The notes under the pieces were generated by a model. The model saw only the letters and a program-made list of their open reading frames with translations, did no database searches and was not told where the DNA came from. Shown here piece after piece: positions 9,844 to 22,531 of a stretch of 64,000 bases of DNA. Source of the DNA: Cladorrhinum sp. PSN259 (lineage: Eukaryota > Ascomycota > Sordariomycetes > Sordariales > Podosporaceae). How positions within the stretch are numbered: position 1 is the first letter of the stretch; the number at the start of each line of letters is the position of its first letter. The translations under genes were made by a program, and so were the position numbers. The stretch spans positions 124,001-188,000 of the forward strand of contig MU867066.1 of the NCBI GenBank assembly GCA_033725935.1, read 5' to 3'.

Positions 9844-10488
9844 ATTTCCAAAGAATGATACGATAGCAAAGGGTGAGAAGGCGCTGGTATAATGCATCAA
9901 AAATGTAGCTTTTGCTTGCTGTGGACAAAACAAGCCTTTGCAAGAGAGCTATTTACTCTAAAGATTTTGTTGTTAGTTGAAACTTGAGTTGGTTTGTCTT
10001 GCCAGATCATCATCCCACGCCCAGATGATGATACGAATGCCGCCTTTCAACCTTTGAGCTGTTGGGGAAAGCTTGGTCTGCATGTCAAGATGTCATCACG
10101 CGCATTGAGTACGTAGAATGACAAACTACTCCACCCCACCAATCTTGTGTCATGCACGAGGCTAGTGGCCGTTGGCGGGGTTAACGGGGTTAGGCTGTTA
10201 GATCCGGGACGGACAGCTTCTATGTTCAGTTAGCCTACGACGGGGAAGATAGGGGTACTACACCCTGTGTAATAGCGGGCAACGGGCAGTCGGCATTGAT
10301 TTCACGCCCGAGCTCGATTCACTTGTAAGAGATACGGGCAGTCAATCAGCCGAGTTTTCTCACCGCCTTGCTTAAGAAGGATGTTGAGTCCCAAAGACCC
10401 GACTTCAGGGAGGCATCATCACAGTATTACACCGGACCCAACAGTATTCTTTCCAAGCCGACCAAAGGACTGCAAAAGCAAGGACAAC
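9844..10488. other. Intergenic region before the aldo/keto reductase
   Basis: No gene or repeat recognised. Confidence 0.4.
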
Positions 10489-11558
10489 ATGCCCAATGTC
10501 AGCAGAAAACCTGTTGGAGCAGTCGGGTTCGGCATGATGGGCCTCACCAAGCCATGGGCCCCCGTCGAGTACCCCATCGCCACAAAGGTCATGAAGACAG
10601 CGTTGGAAAAAGGTGCCAATTTCTGGAATGGTGTGAGTCTCCCATATCCAAGTCTTGTAGACACTGCTAATGAAAAATTACAGGGCATCCACTACGGCAC
10701 ACCAGAGGCCAACTCACTCCACCTCATCAAGCACTACTTCGAGGAGTACCCTGGCGACGCCAACAAGGTCTGTCTCAGCATCAAGGGCGCCTTCAGTCCA
10801 AAGGACGGCCCCGACGGAAGCCCCGAGGGTATCCGCGCGTCCGTCGACTACGCTGTCAAAGTTCTTGACGGCGTCAAAACCATCGACGTCTTCGAGCTGG
10901 CTCGAGTCGACCCCCGCGTCCCCATTGAGACATCGGTTCAGACCCTAGCCGAGCTTGTCCAACAGGGCAAGATCGGCGGTATTGGTCTGAGCGAAGTCAG
11001 CGCTGCTACAATCCGGAAGGCGCACGCCGTGCATCCCATTGCGGCCGTTGAAATCGAGCTGAGTCTGTTTACTGCGGATCCTCTCCACAACGGGATCGTC
11101 GACACCTGTCATGAGCGTACGTGTAATCCCACCACAGATATCAACAATGATGCTAACACCAACTAGTTGACATCCCCGTTGTCGCATACAGCCCGGTAGG
11201 CCGCGGCTTTCTGACAGGCGAGCTGCACAAGCTCGAGGACCTCCCAGCCGATGACTTTCGGCGCATGCTACCTCGCTTCCAGCCTGACGCCTTCGAGCAG
11301 AACGTCAAGCTCGTCGAGGCAGTTGAGGCCATTGCCAAGCGCAAGGGTGTGACGATGGCTCAAGTCGCGATTGGTTGGGTCTGCCGACAGGGGGCTATTC
11401 CCATTCCTGGCTCGACAAAGGTCGATCGCATTGTAGAGAATTGTCACCCGGCGACTTTGACGGATGAGGAGGCTGTTGAGATACAAAAGATCCTCGACGC
11501 GTTTCCCGTTTCTGGACAGCGGTATGGAGGTGTTCATGAGAAGTTTCTTAATGCTTGA
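10489..11558 (+). CDS. Aldo/keto reductase, pyridoxal-reductase-like, 322 aa
   Basis: Three exons: 10489-10632, 10684-11116 and 11167-11558. The joins give FWNG-GIHYGTPEANSL and CHE-LDIPVVAYSP. This is an NADPH-dependent TIM-barrel reductase. The catalytic Tyr lies in GIHYGTP and the Lys in LSIKGAF. The usual active-site His position reads FELARVDPRVPIE, as in fungal pyridoxal/pyridoxine reductases (S. pombe Plr1 group), instead of the LHRPD of other families. NADPH-binding residues lie in GAIPIPGSTKVDRIVEN near the C-terminus. The probable role is reduction of pyridoxal or related aldehydes in the cytosol; the substrate is inferred from the family only. The start is the first ATG matching the family's N-terminus (VGAVGFGMMGLT); upstream open codons lack family resemblance. 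Confidence 0.85.
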
Positions 11559-11681
11559 GTCGAGGGGAGGTGACAGCCAACGGCCACTCGGGTTATGTAA
11601 TGTTCAAACATGCCATAGCACAAGGATCGCGTACGTACATCCAATTATCCGACTAATTCCCCTCTGTCCCAAAACGAGGAG

Positions 11682-11765
11682 TAGAAAGATAAGAAGAAGG
11701 ATAAAGAGAAATAGTAGAAGTAGAGATAGAGACGGAAGAAGAAGAGCAAGAATTAACGAGATAGG
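11682..11765 (+). repeat. Purine-only low-complexity tract
   Basis: About 80 nt on the plus strand are almost all A and G, built from AGAAG/AGATAG words. It lies between the convergent ends of the aldo/keto reductase and permease genes. Simple-sequence tract, no coding meaning. Confidence 0.6.
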
Positions 11766-11848
11766 AGAAATAATAATTCTAGGTAATCAACTATTTTTAA
11801 GCCCACCTATGTACATAAATCTAGCATTTGCCAAATGTTAACTTTTGT

Positions 11849-14188
11849 TTAGAACAGCCAACTGATCCAAGTCTTTCTCTCCCACCAAAGACTGAACCTC
11901 TCGGCCGGTGTGACCCTTAATCTGTCACCCCCAAACAGCCAATACAAAAATATGGGCCAAGTCAGCCTGTTCCGGTCTGGCCCGGTATTATTATTATCAT
12001 CCCTTCCTCCGTCTACTGCCGTCGCCGGTGAGCCATCATTCTGTTGACGGCCTGCATCATCACCGGGGTACACCGGCTTCTCCCCAGCAAGATAATACAT
12101 GATGCGCCATCTCCTGCCGAACCGATGCACCCTCTCAAGCCTGGTGTTGTAGTACCTGTCCTTGACGATCTCGCATTCGACGCCTGCCAGATTCAGGAGA
12201 GACCACTTCTTGTGCGAGTAAATACCATTTTCTATGATAGGCGGTAAAGGTTGGAGATTTTCACTGCCCGGCGGAAGGGGCTGGGGATAAATCCTTCTAG
12301 CGTTGCCAAACAGGAAAAGGTAATACGCCGTGCTGAAGAGGAGGATGGCGCCGACGACGATGGGAAACCCGAACCCCTTGAAGGATACCGGTCCTCCGTC
12401 TGAGCCGACGTACGGACCCAGGGCGTTGATGACGAGGATCGCGAGGTTCATTAGAACGTACAGGACTACTGCGATCTTCAAGAACCACTTGGCGACGCTG
12501 CTTTCGGCTTGTGTGGGACGGAAGGGAGGGTTGCGGGTTTCGGCGCCTGGTATTACACGTTTTGGAGGGGTGACTGCCCATTCACGATTGCTGAGGTTGA
12601 GATAGGCTGCTCCAAGGATCATGAGGATGGCGCAGTGGGCATAAGTTTGGATGTAACCTGGCAGCTGTACAGACTCAATGGTTGCGGGAATGGAGGTGGA
12701 GCCTGCGATGACAACAACGCTCATGACCCAGTGGATGATCAGACCTCCTTGAGGAGCTTTGTGGATGTAGGCGTTTGGGTCGTCATTTGCAATGATGGCA
12801 CCGCGGCTTGAACGCTGGAGCTGGTCATCCTTTTTCCACACTTTTGACCAGGGTACCACTTCGGCCTGACCAATGACTTGTTTAACACGGGAGAAGGTGT
12901 AGATGATGGAGTTGAGACTCCCGAGGGACGATATAGCTCCAACGATTGCCCACGCTCTCTTTGCAGCGACACCATCACCGGTCAACAATGCCGCGTAGTG
13001 GATGTTTTGTCTAGCCGCGTCGACGGCCTCCCAGGAGATGGAGTGAAGAAAGACAGCCACTACTAGGAGATATAACACACCGACGGTGCAGACGGCGGCG
13101 ATGAAGCCACGACGCAAAACATGTTGCTTCTCGGGGGGGATCTCTCCCGTGACGAACGTGGCGTTCTCCCACCCTTCAAAACTGAACAGAACAGCAAGCA
13201 GGGCTTTGGCAAAGGTGGCCCAAGTCCTTTTAATGACTCTTTGTCCTTCCTTTGGCGCCGGTGTGTGCCATTTAGTCCAGTCTTCTGCCCTGTTAACCTC
13301 CTTTCCGTTCGGCCCGGGCGTCATGAGCGGCTTGGAGACTGCAGAAAGGGCAACAGCGAACAAGGCCACCAGAAAAAGAATTTTGATGGTGGCCAGGAAC
13401 TTGTTCAACTTTCGCCCCGTGTTTGGCGAAAAATATTGAATGAGACAAATGGCTGTCAGGACGACAAACCCAATGAGTCGGGCAACGTGCCGGTTGATAT
13501 CGGTGGCTTCTCCGGCAACCGTGTCGGAAGCGGCGATGCAAATCAGGATCATCCGGCCTGTCTGCATGCTGTTTGTTCCCGAGTTGAAGAGACCGATAAA
13601 CGAGACGCTGTAGGTGATGTAGGCTAGAAGTCCATCCCCGAGGAATTTTCGAATTGCGGTTTTTACATATCTTCCGAGCCCTTTTTTTTCGGGTATCGGC
13701 CGAGTCGGATGTGCCTCTGTATTTGGGGCAGCATATTTGATGGCGTGGGCAGTAATCTCGTCAAGCTGTTACGCAAGCACTCGAGTCAGCTAGAGCCACA
13801 AAAAGCAACAGGAAAGAAGATGGAACATGGATCTCACATAGACAAGCTCTCCTCCGGTGAATGGCCATGCGGCAGCATAGTCGAGATACATGACCATGCT
13901 GGTGAGGGAGTACAGGAAGCCGATCCCAAACAGCCCGAGCGTAAGACTCTTGCTTCCCGTCAACAGGAAGACGGTAGCAGGGGCCGAGTAAATCCCCGTT
14001 CCAATCATCTTGTTGGCAATGAGCGAAAAGACATCAAAGGTTCCGAGAGCGCCCCGGCGCCAGGGGTTTGTGTCGGGATCTACATCGGCCGGAGCAGGGC
14101 GGGGCTTGAAAGGAGGGATCGGCGCCGGAGCCGGGTCGCCGAAATCGCTCAGAGTGGATAGTTCCGTGTCTTGGCCGTGTTCAGACAT
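11849..14188 (-). CDS. Amino-acid permease, APC superfamily (fungal YLAT/methionine-permease type), 755 aa
   Basis: Two exons, 14188-13838 and 13765-11849, joined at GELVY-LDEITAHAIKY. Residues 1-45 are a hydrophilic cytosolic tail. Conserved TM1 follows with FSLIANKMIGTGIYSAPATV, then about twelve membrane segments, including SVSFIGLFNSGTNSMQTGR, ARLIGFVVLTAICLIQYF and IKILFLVALFAVALSAV. A long hydrophilic tail follows. Fungal YLAT proteins of this form include high-affinity methionine and other amino-acid permeases of the plasma membrane; the substrate is not decidable by eye. The length is larger than the usual 550-600 because of an internal loop and tail. GTGAGA donor and AACAG acceptor are clear. 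Confidence 0.85.
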
Positions 14189-14716
14189 TCTGGCGGCCTG
14201 AAGGGGGTAATGAGACAGATCTGTGGAACGCGAAGGATATGAAGAATTTCCTCGACATTTTAATCACTACCAGACCACCATCACCTGGACTTTTTTTTAA
14301 TCTTGGGCCCAGGCGCGTGTGCCTCAAGAGAGCCTGGTTACCTCTGGGCGCGGGATGCCTGCTCGCGAGCCATGGCGGCTGTGAGTCGATGGTGCGCGCC
14401 CTACCTGACAAATTGACGAAATGGAGGGTGGGAGGCACCGTCACACACCAGCCATCAGCTGAATCAGGAAGTCATGTTGTGCCGCCATTCCTTGTTCAGT
14501 AATTGTAAATTCTGGGTTGACCCCCCCATCTCCTGCGGCTGTCCGAAACACGAATCCGGGATTCCGAATGACTCTGCGGCGAGCCGGTTTGGTCCAAGTG
14601 ATGTAAAGGTTCGATTGACCAGATAAAACCATGGGCGTCCCCTTTTCAGACTTTTGACAACCATCACCGCCGCAAAACATTGATGAGAAGGAAGAAAAGA
14701 AATAATAGTCAAGACC
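14189..14716. other. Divergent promoter region
   Basis: Lies between the permease start (minus) and a small plus-strand gene. No other feature seen. Confidence 0.4.
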
Positions 14717-15130
14717 ATGCCCACTTCCGCAATTGAGTATGACGTCAAACTCACTGTCCTGGTTGCGTGGCTGCGGGACGAGTTCGGCGAGCCTGTCAGT
14801 GAACAGGGGGCCGTAGTTTGGTCAGTCACTGTAAGTTCCACTACAGGTATCTCGTTGAAGTGCTACTTCTGTACAACACTGCGAGTACTAACCGAGCGCA
14901 TCAACAAGCCCATCGGTGCTGGACAAACTTCATGGTGGAGTGTCGTTGCTCCGAGAGAAATTTCGACGGTGAGTAGCCCGGTTTTGGGCGAAAGGGCGAA
15001 AGGGCGGGAGGGGCTAACAATCTAATCTGTCCAGGACGAGCAGCATGAATTGAAAATAAAGTCTCTCAAGGAGTTTAGCTCGTCGTCCAAGCGGCGTCGA
15101 TTTGGACAGAACAGAGTCAGCACCGTCTAA
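14717..15130 (+). CDS. Small hypothetical protein, about 115 aa
   Basis: Exon 1 is 14717-14968 and exon 2 is 15035-15130. The intron has GTGAGT, GCTAACA and CCAG signals. The product starts MPTSAIEYDVKLTVLVAWLRD, and the spliced tail is basic and Ser-rich (KEFSSSSKRRRFGQNR), like a nuclear-localisation patch. Inside exon 1, bases 14831-14911 carry a GTAAGT donor, a TACTAAC branch word and an AAG acceptor and could be a second, in-phase intron, giving about 88 aa instead. I recognise no family. The intron signals are the main evidence that the gene is real. Confidence 0.45.
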
Positions 15131-15597
15131 TAAGCAACCTCAAGAGCAAAAAAATGATGCGACACGAGGATAGGGGGAAGGGCTCCTGTATATACTACAT
15201 TTACATCGCAGAGATTTTGGGCCACTTTTTTTGTCATGTATAATATTGTTCGTTTTATTGCATTCCGATGATCATCAGTGGAAAATGCCTGCCCGGTTAG
15301 TATTGCTCCAGTACTCTCCTGCCTGAAGCGTCACCGAGCATGGGCTTCTCAGTGGGCTGGCGCGGCATGTGCGACGGATGGGATGTCCAGTAAAAAGCGC
15401 GCCCATGACGAGGGAAATATGCCCAAGGCGCGCTGACACACAAATTGGGCCGAGGCATGTTTTGAGGCAAGCGTTTATTAGATGTTTAAAACATACAGGC
15501 ATTTCACTTCTTATTTACATGTATTGAAGCATAGAAAATCCCATTTCTTTTTATTTAATCACGCTCGTAGGGATACAGCAAACGAAACGCCGTCGCC
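15131..15597. other. Intergenic, upstream of the CorA-like gene
   Basis: No gene or repeat seen. Confidence 0.4.
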
Positions 15598-17199
15598 ATG
15601 GTCCTTTCCCAATGGCCCGTCGCAACACCAAAAAACAAGTCCCGTTGTGTTGAGGTTTCTTCCCAGCTAGCATTGACTGGGCCGAGCATCTTCCTCAAGC
15701 CCGACTCGGCAATTGATATCGATTGCGTTGATGTCGGTGAATTTGGAGCAGAGCCACTGTATCTCGATACCGAAGAGGCCTTGAGGAATCACTTGTCCAG
15801 ACAAACACCGACGACGATAGCCAGGTACTAGTGAGTGACCGTTGCAATTTTGACAGCCCCAAACTCTTTATTAACTGCTTTAACCTGCTACAGTCTACTT
15901 GAACCAGATTACGGCCGAGCCGAGATCCCTGTGACGCAAGCCGGAGCTTACAATCTCCTTTCAACCTTTCAAGTATTCCCGGAGATCTATCGTCATATGA
16001 GCGCATTTGGTCGTAAAGCATTTTCTCAAGATGAGGGCTTTGCTGGTTTTGATGAGACTTTTACAGCCAACAAAGATGGAGTTATAGAGCGATCTGGTCA
16101 GTAGTACTGGTACCTCTGCTAAAAGTGTTCATCAACATGACCTAACTTGATTTATAGAGATATGTTACTTGCTAAAGTATGTTGGAAGAAGAGAGAACGC
16201 TCGACTTGGAACAGATCCATGGTCGGTACGACATGCACTGGTTTACCAACAGACGGATTTAAACAGCCATCAAAGTAATCATATTCTAATAAGAATCCCC
16301 GAGGTGGCCAAGAGTCGACTGGAAGAAAGACTTCTTGACAGAGACCCGCAGCAGGCTTGTGAGTTTGTAAATAACTGGACAGGCTTGCACACACTCTGCT
16401 TTGACAGTGTGCAGGATAGTTTACGTCAATGCACCAACTATTTCGACCAGGAAATTACAAGTGTCTTCAAGCGCCTTCTGCTTTCTGGTATCGAGGTTGG
16501 CAAGCACAATGAGTTCGATACTCCCGACAGCTCTGCGAGGGATATGAAGACACTGCAGCATCTGGAGGATCAGGGAAACCGAGTCATGAGTGTCATCGAA
16601 CTAAACATGGAGACTTTGGACTGCCTCACATCACACGCCGAGAGGTTAAGAAAACGGGGTCCTGAGTCGCACCGCGGTAAGCTCGATGAGTTTCTGGACG
16701 AAATCCAAAAGATCAAAAAAGACCACCGCTTCAGTCTTCTGAACATCTCGACTGTCATGAAGAGAGCCAAGACGGTATCCGAACAGCTGCGTGATACCGT
16801 TTCTGTGCGCAACAGCGAGATGGCCAACAACCACACGGAAGCTATTTATAAGCTCACAGAGGCATCTGGCCAAGAGGCGCGAGTGGTCAAAACTCTCACC
16901 GTATTGGCTCTCTTCTTTGTCCCGGCATCTTTGGTTGCAGTAAGTTCAACCTGGATCAGCACGTTCCAACTCAAAGACACAATTATTGATATTTTGTTTT
17001 ACAGGACTTTCTACAGATGGGCTACGTAAAGCTTCGCGAAGACGGAAGACCCGGCTGGGTAGCAGATCCGGGCCTGCAAATTTATGCCAGCCTGGTCCTC
17101 CCCTTTATTGCATTCATTGTCATGGTATATTGCGTGGTGGAGTGGAAGAACGGCAAGCGCCCCAAGTCTTGGCCAAAGAGAAGAGCCGGTGCGGTATAA
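15598..17199 (+). CDS. CorA-like two-TM membrane protein, 470 aa
   Basis: Four exons: 15598-15830, 15894-16096, 16158-16939 and 17005-17199. All junctions keep the frame (RY-SLLEPDYG, VIERS-EICYLL, SLVA-DFLQMGYV). The soluble N-terminal two thirds end in long charged helices. Two transmembrane helices follow at about residues 388-415 and 430-451, with a basic tail (KRPKSWPKRR). This is the CorA Mg2+-transporter fold seen in many fungal CorA-like proteins: long helix, VLALFFVPASLVADF, short loop, second TM. The signature Gly-Met-Asn of true CorA channels is absent at the end of TM1 (here DFLQMGY). Mg2+ transport is therefore uncertain, and a membrane-signalling or pore role is possible. A kinase-like gene starts 366 bp downstream on the same strand. 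Confidence 0.75.
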
Positions 17200-17564
17200 T
17201 TGCGCCCAATGTCACCTACATAACCGCCCGTGGCGTAGGGCTTGCTTAGCACTGCCCCCAAGGCTCGAGGCCGCCAGGCAGAATTCTATGCATCTCATCA
17301 GCTGAAGGACACCCCTGACGTAAACCCCCACATGGAGCAGCGCCAACCGCCGCCCCATCGGTTGCCTTGATGCCCGAGCAGTTCCTCGGTCTTTTTCTCA
17401 CTGCGACACGGTGGAAGGTGTTGCAACCTCCGAGTTTGTTTCAACCAAATCAAAGAAATCCAGCCACAGCTACCCCAACACTCGATGGGGCCAGATTATT
17501 GGATCAAATAATATTCCAAGCATGATACGACTTACTGCTATGCCATCCACCAAGTATTACAGCT

Positions 17565-20500
17565 ATGGACCACTTCCGACTTCTCAGTCTGGCTACCACC
17601 TTACAGGAGCAACAGAGAGACCCAAAAGCTATATGCAGAGGTCGGGTTTACATCCTTACCGTAATCGACTGTGCTTTTCCTCCTATTCCGGCCACATCCG
17701 AAAACCTCTATAAGCTGGTTGAACAGCGGGGCGAAAAGATGTTCTTCTCTCAAAAAAAACTCCGGGCCGACTTCAACGAGCAGGTCATAAACACCCTGCT
17801 CAACTGTCAATGCAAGCATTGTGTTGGTGCACGCGGCGGATACGGAGCTGGTGACCCGCTGGCCGATGTCAGGAGCAAGTACGCTTGGTTGCTTTTCCCT
17901 CTGATGATTTACCTGGGCAAGCTTCATTTTGTGTACCCCTGGCTCTCCGCCATCGAGCTCGACAAGGTCAACCACACTGCGAAAACACATCCAACAGTGC
18001 ATTGCGACGATATTGCTAATTTGAGCAGACTTGTACCAAATGATATTGAGAGAATGCTCTTTCGATCCGCTTACCAACGAGTCCTTCGGATGTTCAACCC
18101 GTTTGTCTTCCAGCTTTCCGGCTTAGGGGAAGTTCCCCACAATAACCTGGTACCTCACGCGCGATTTCCCTATGAGAATGAGCGGCCGCTTGTCGCCAAA
18201 CAATCAGCGAGCGTAACGTACTTTGAGGTTCCGGCAGAATACATGCACAAGTCGGTCAAAGAGAAAATGAAGCTGTATCCCAGCTCCATGAAGGACTGTC
18301 CCGTCGAGGGGAAACCAAGAGTAGGTCACCATCGCCCTCGCCAGTCCGATCATGCTGACAAGTCTTTGGTTCTCTATAGTTCCGTTTTGTTAGAAAAGTC
18401 CTCAAGCTTACAACGTCAGAGGACACGGACGAGAGCGACGTCCTAAGGCTCGTGTCACAAATCAAGGGTGATGCATCAGAAAACATCATCACGCTGTTGG
18501 CACTGTACAACTGGCGTCACCACATTCATTACGTCTTCCCCTATGTCGAAAGCGACCTTGAGCTCGTACTGCGGAAAGGGCACTTTGCCAATGACATATC
18601 CGAGTCCGGCAACCCGCGCATGCCACTTCCTCTTCCTGGCCAATGGCTATGGAACCAGATGGTGGGTGTCGCTCAAGCGCTCTGGACCATTCACTTCGGC
18701 ATCAGAAACCCGTTTCCAAGAGACACCAGGCAAGTTATTGCCTTCCACTTTGATCTCAGGCCCCAGAACATCCTCGTCACCGAGGACAGGAAGCTCAAAA
18801 TCACCGACTTTGGCCACTCAGTGATGCGCATCGTTGATCCAGGCGAGGAACCCTCGGAAAGTTTTACAAGGGGAGATATCAAGTACTTTGCGCCTGAATC
18901 ATGGCAAGACGTTGAACAAATTCTCCGCACCCCTGACGGGTCTCTCAGAGACAAGGAGGTTCTTTTGAACTACGATGTCTGGTCACTGGCTTGCATCATG
19001 CTTGAAGTCCTAATCTTTCTTCTCGAGGGTCGAACAAGAGCTTTGGAAGGCTTTGACCAAGAGAGGCTGGCCGAGAAACCCCCTCTTCCCTTTTTCGGCT
19101 TGGACAAGGTCAAAAGATGTGTGCCCAACAAGATCACCTCAATATTGCACCGCTTCACCAAGCAGAAGCCCGTCCATGACGAAGTCCACGATAATTATCT
19201 ACGCGCAGTCTGCAGACTAGTGGAAGATATGTTTGAGTTTGACAAGGACAAGAGGATATACTCCAGTGAGGTCACGGGACGCCTTCGGGATGCTGGGATG
19301 CAGTATGAGGCAGCACGAGACAAGCAAGAGAATAAACTGCGGACCGCTATCATGGTAAAGGAGGTGGAAGACAATGATTCTTTTAGAGAGGTTGGATGGC
19401 GAGGCGATGATGATGTTCTGTTGTCGTTTCTAGACATGTAAGTGGCTATCAAACAGCTACCGACTGTTTTTCTTTTACTGCTGATTCACTAACATGCCCG
19501 GTTGTCCTTGTGGTAGGGCAGAAGTAATTGTGACTCAAAAAGATCGGTCAAACCCGCAGCTCAGGGCCACTCAGTCAGAGAGATGCCAGCTTCAAGTCTT
19601 ATACAGGCCTGAGCGACAAGTTGACTCTCAACCCCTTTTAGTTGCTCGGTCTAAAACAAGGGCAAAGCCAAAATTACAACCAGCACGGTTTGCTCTGAAA
19701 TGGGCGTTTGAACTGCCGAACGGAGAACCGTCCGATATTGAAGCAATATCAAGTAGGTACCAAGAATCCAACACAACACGGATTCCATTTATCCAATAAC
19801 CGACAAAGACCCTGGACTAACCATACTACCTGGCAGTCGACACATCACAAACACAACTTATCCCTACTTATGTGTTTGAAGACCCTGGCGCAGATGTTCA
19901 TGAATGTTCACTATTTGATGGGCTGCGCAAGAACATCCTTCTCACATTTGGATTCAAATCAAGACGAGGTGAGATATTACCTTCGACCATGCAGCGTGTT
20001 TCACTGATGGACACACACGATTGACCATGGTTGAGAACTTAGACGCACAAGCATTTCAGGGCGCTTTGCTTCAGCACAAGGTCATCCCAGCCTTCCCCGC
20101 AAATGATATGTGAGTGTTTCTCCCACCTGATATGTCAAAAAGGGGGTTGACACTGAGACTTTGGGACTTGACAGAATACCGAAGAAGGTAATCTGGACAG
20201 ACTCAAAAGGAAACTCATTCGAGACTCCCAAACCACACATTCAGTTCTGGATGAAGAAGGGTCCCGAGTACTTGTCACCGCAGCAGACCCTTCCAGCTGG
20301 CAACACCGATGCCGCAAGACCCGGCCTGCCGTCGTCATCCTCCAGCCAAGGTTGCGCCGCTTTGGCTGTATTTGGAAGTTATCAAAAGCTGATGCTTATT
20401 CCTTGTAAGTGCAGTACTTTTAAAACACACCCCTTCTAGACAAGGAACGTCACACGTAATCCTAACTTTGTAATACCTACGGTTACCTGAAGTGGACACA

Positions 20501-20859
20501 GGCTCCAAGCACATATCCTGGGACGGAAAAGCCATCGCCATCTCACCCCTGCGCAGAAACAATTACAAAACTTTCAACCTCGCGCCCACTCCGCTCAAGA
20601 GTCCGTGGCCCGAGGCGAGATTCGAGGCACCGTCGATGCCGCTCGAACGGATGACGTTGGAAACGGTGGATGAGAAGTCGAGCATGACGGGGGCCAGCAT
20701 CTTCCCGGCCAGGAAAAGCCGTAAGTATCCTCCTCAAACTGGATGGGTATCCTGGTATTCGGGCTAACGAGATAAAGATATCACATTATTTCAGCAACAT
20801 GTTGGACGGGAATGGGTGCCGAATGGGTGACAAGTTCTATCACTGCTGGCAGTTCTTGA
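17565..20859 (+). CDS. Protein-kinase-like protein with unknown N- and C-terminal regions, 668 aa
   Basis: Eight exons: 17565-18320, 18380-19437, 19517-19752, 19837-19968, 20043-20109, 20175-20404, 20502-20720 and 20795-20859. Every intron restores frame. Residues 1-252 are an unrecognised domain with a CQCKHC cysteine pair. The kinase core follows: FRFVRKVLKL as a possible beta3 Lys strand, HFDLRPQN at about 375-382 as the catalytic loop (His-Phe-Asp replacing His-Arg-Asp; Asp and Asn kept), DFG at 395 and a FAPES activation-segment end at about 422. The N-lobe glycine loop is not evident. Residues after 500 form an unknown tail. Fungal kinases of this type are poorly described; activity is possible but not shown. 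The upstream neighbour is the CorA-like protein. The start ATG is the first in the frame. Confidence 0.7.
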
Positions 20860-21608
20860 AAGTATGGAATGCACTGCTAGCTAGTATACTTCTTGAAACA
20901 GAAGGTAAATGACAGAATCTCCATGCAAGAGACTTTTTTTTCTACTGGCAGTGTGGCACCTTTTTACGTCCAAGAAGCTTACTAGATATTACCATGTCAA
21001 GTAAATATGGATTTGCTATGCGAGATATATCTTTGTTAATTCAGAGGGTTATCGGGCATAACCGGAAAACGAGATATATCTTAACTCCCATCATAATCCG
21101 TCTCCTTCAATCCTGTGACATCCCCTGTTTGCTTATCTCAAACGTATTTTGGAGTTTGCAGATACGGAGCAGCCCTTATCATCAAATCACTCCAAGGAAA
21201 ACAAATCTGTTAATTCTAAGCACTCCTGTGCGTGTGAGCAGGACAGGGTGCAAGGGATGGTCAGCATCTGATCGGAAGAGTGAAGATGGTGAGATCTTGA
21301 AAAATGATTGTATTGATGATGATGCTTCTGAATTCTGATACACGCTATCTGCTATCTGTCTTCTAGGTTGAATTCAGCCACGAACGGATGCACCGGTTAT
21401 CGAGCTCAGAGTTGAAAGCAACCATGAGCTCATATGTGCGCGTATCTGGATCATGACAACCAAAAGCTTTTGTGCGGCGGATCGGTCCTGATGCTTGAAG
21501 ATCCAATAAAACATTGAGAGGGAAAGGGTATTAATAGATGGGCTCTTCACTCTCTCCCAATTTTCCCATGACTACAGTCTACCTGTGCCGTCCCCCAAAA
21601 TAGCTACC
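20860..21608. other. AT-rich intergenic region
   Basis: No recognisable gene. It holds the 3' flank of the kinase-like gene and the promoter of the next orphan. Confidence 0.4.
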
Positions 21609-22531
21609 ATGGACGTCACCACGCCTAATCCCCCTCTTGTTGACGCCTATTCCGATTGGCGGTACGCAGAAGCAGAAGACGACAATATATCCACGGCCAG
21701 AGAGATAAAACGTCAGAATCGACGTAATAAATTTCAGCACTTTGTCAGGCGCTGCTTGACATTTACAAACCTCAATCCCGAACAACCGGCAAACATCGCC
21801 GCGCCACAAGGACGACCATTCCGCTGGCTGATCTCCTCTTATCACCTCCCAGAAGAATACCAAGCCAAAAGTGTCTATCGGGATTCACCCTGGTATTTAT
21901 TACTTCTATGTATGCTGGTCGATATTTATGAGCAGCTTGAGAGCGGCATTGGCACTTCGTGGCGAGACTGCCGAGTACAAGAAACAGGCGAGATGAAATT
22001 CCTTCGCCGTAAGGATTATTGCCAGAGATTTCCACGGTTAAAGTGGGGCCGGCGGATTGTGTTTTCAGAACAAACCAAGGAAGAGCCTCGATGGCTCACG
22101 GGACGCTGGCTTATTGTTGCGTACCTATGGAGCGACAGCCGCGAATGGCTGCGGAGTGCAAATGTGGGGAACCTGCTATCTTTTGAGAATGCATTTTGGT
22201 AAGGACGTCTTATCCAACTATATATATATAGATATATGTATATCAGCCTAACAAAACAACTTACTGTAGTATCCGTGCCTTCGAAAGAGTCCCGTATACG
22301 AACTGTGGTTCCTATCATCCGTACAGACTTTTTTACCAGTCCGAAAAGGTATCAAATAAACACAAGCGGTTGGTTACATTATTCCGCCATGTCGGCTACT
22401 ATCCTGGGCCCTACCCTCCTCGCATCGCACCCTGCACGTCGGTCCCAGATACACTCTCAGAACTGAGCCGTCTCATGAACAAGGAGGCGATAGCTCTATT
22501 ACACACACCTTACAAGGTGTCTGAAGGTTAG
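21609..22531 (+). CDS. Orphan protein, 283 aa
   Basis: Two exons, 21609-22198 and 22270-22531, joined at LLSFENAF-CIRAFERV (GTAAGG donor, CTGTAG acceptor), with an AT-repeat-rich intron. The start is the first ATG (MDVTTPNPPLVDAYSDWRY); the frame is open upstream only from a GTG. The protein is rich in Trp, Tyr and Arg, and there is no signal peptide or membrane helix. Recognisable stretches are FRWLISSYHLPEEYQ, PRWLTGRWLIVAYLWSDSRE and a Tyr/Pro-rich HPYRLFYQ...GYYPGPYPPR in exon 2. I do not recognise a family. Continuous frame over two exons with clean splice sites supports a real gene. It converges on the next orphan. Confidence 0.55.

Noticed and set aside
12297..13627. Several plus- and minus-strand frames of 90-168 codons
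   Set aside because: Shadows of the amino-acid permease exon.
2618..14188. A secondary-metabolite gene cluster (SDRs, cupin, reductase, transporter)
   Set aside because: No polyketide, peptide or terpene synthase is present and the genes have unrelated roles and separate promoters.
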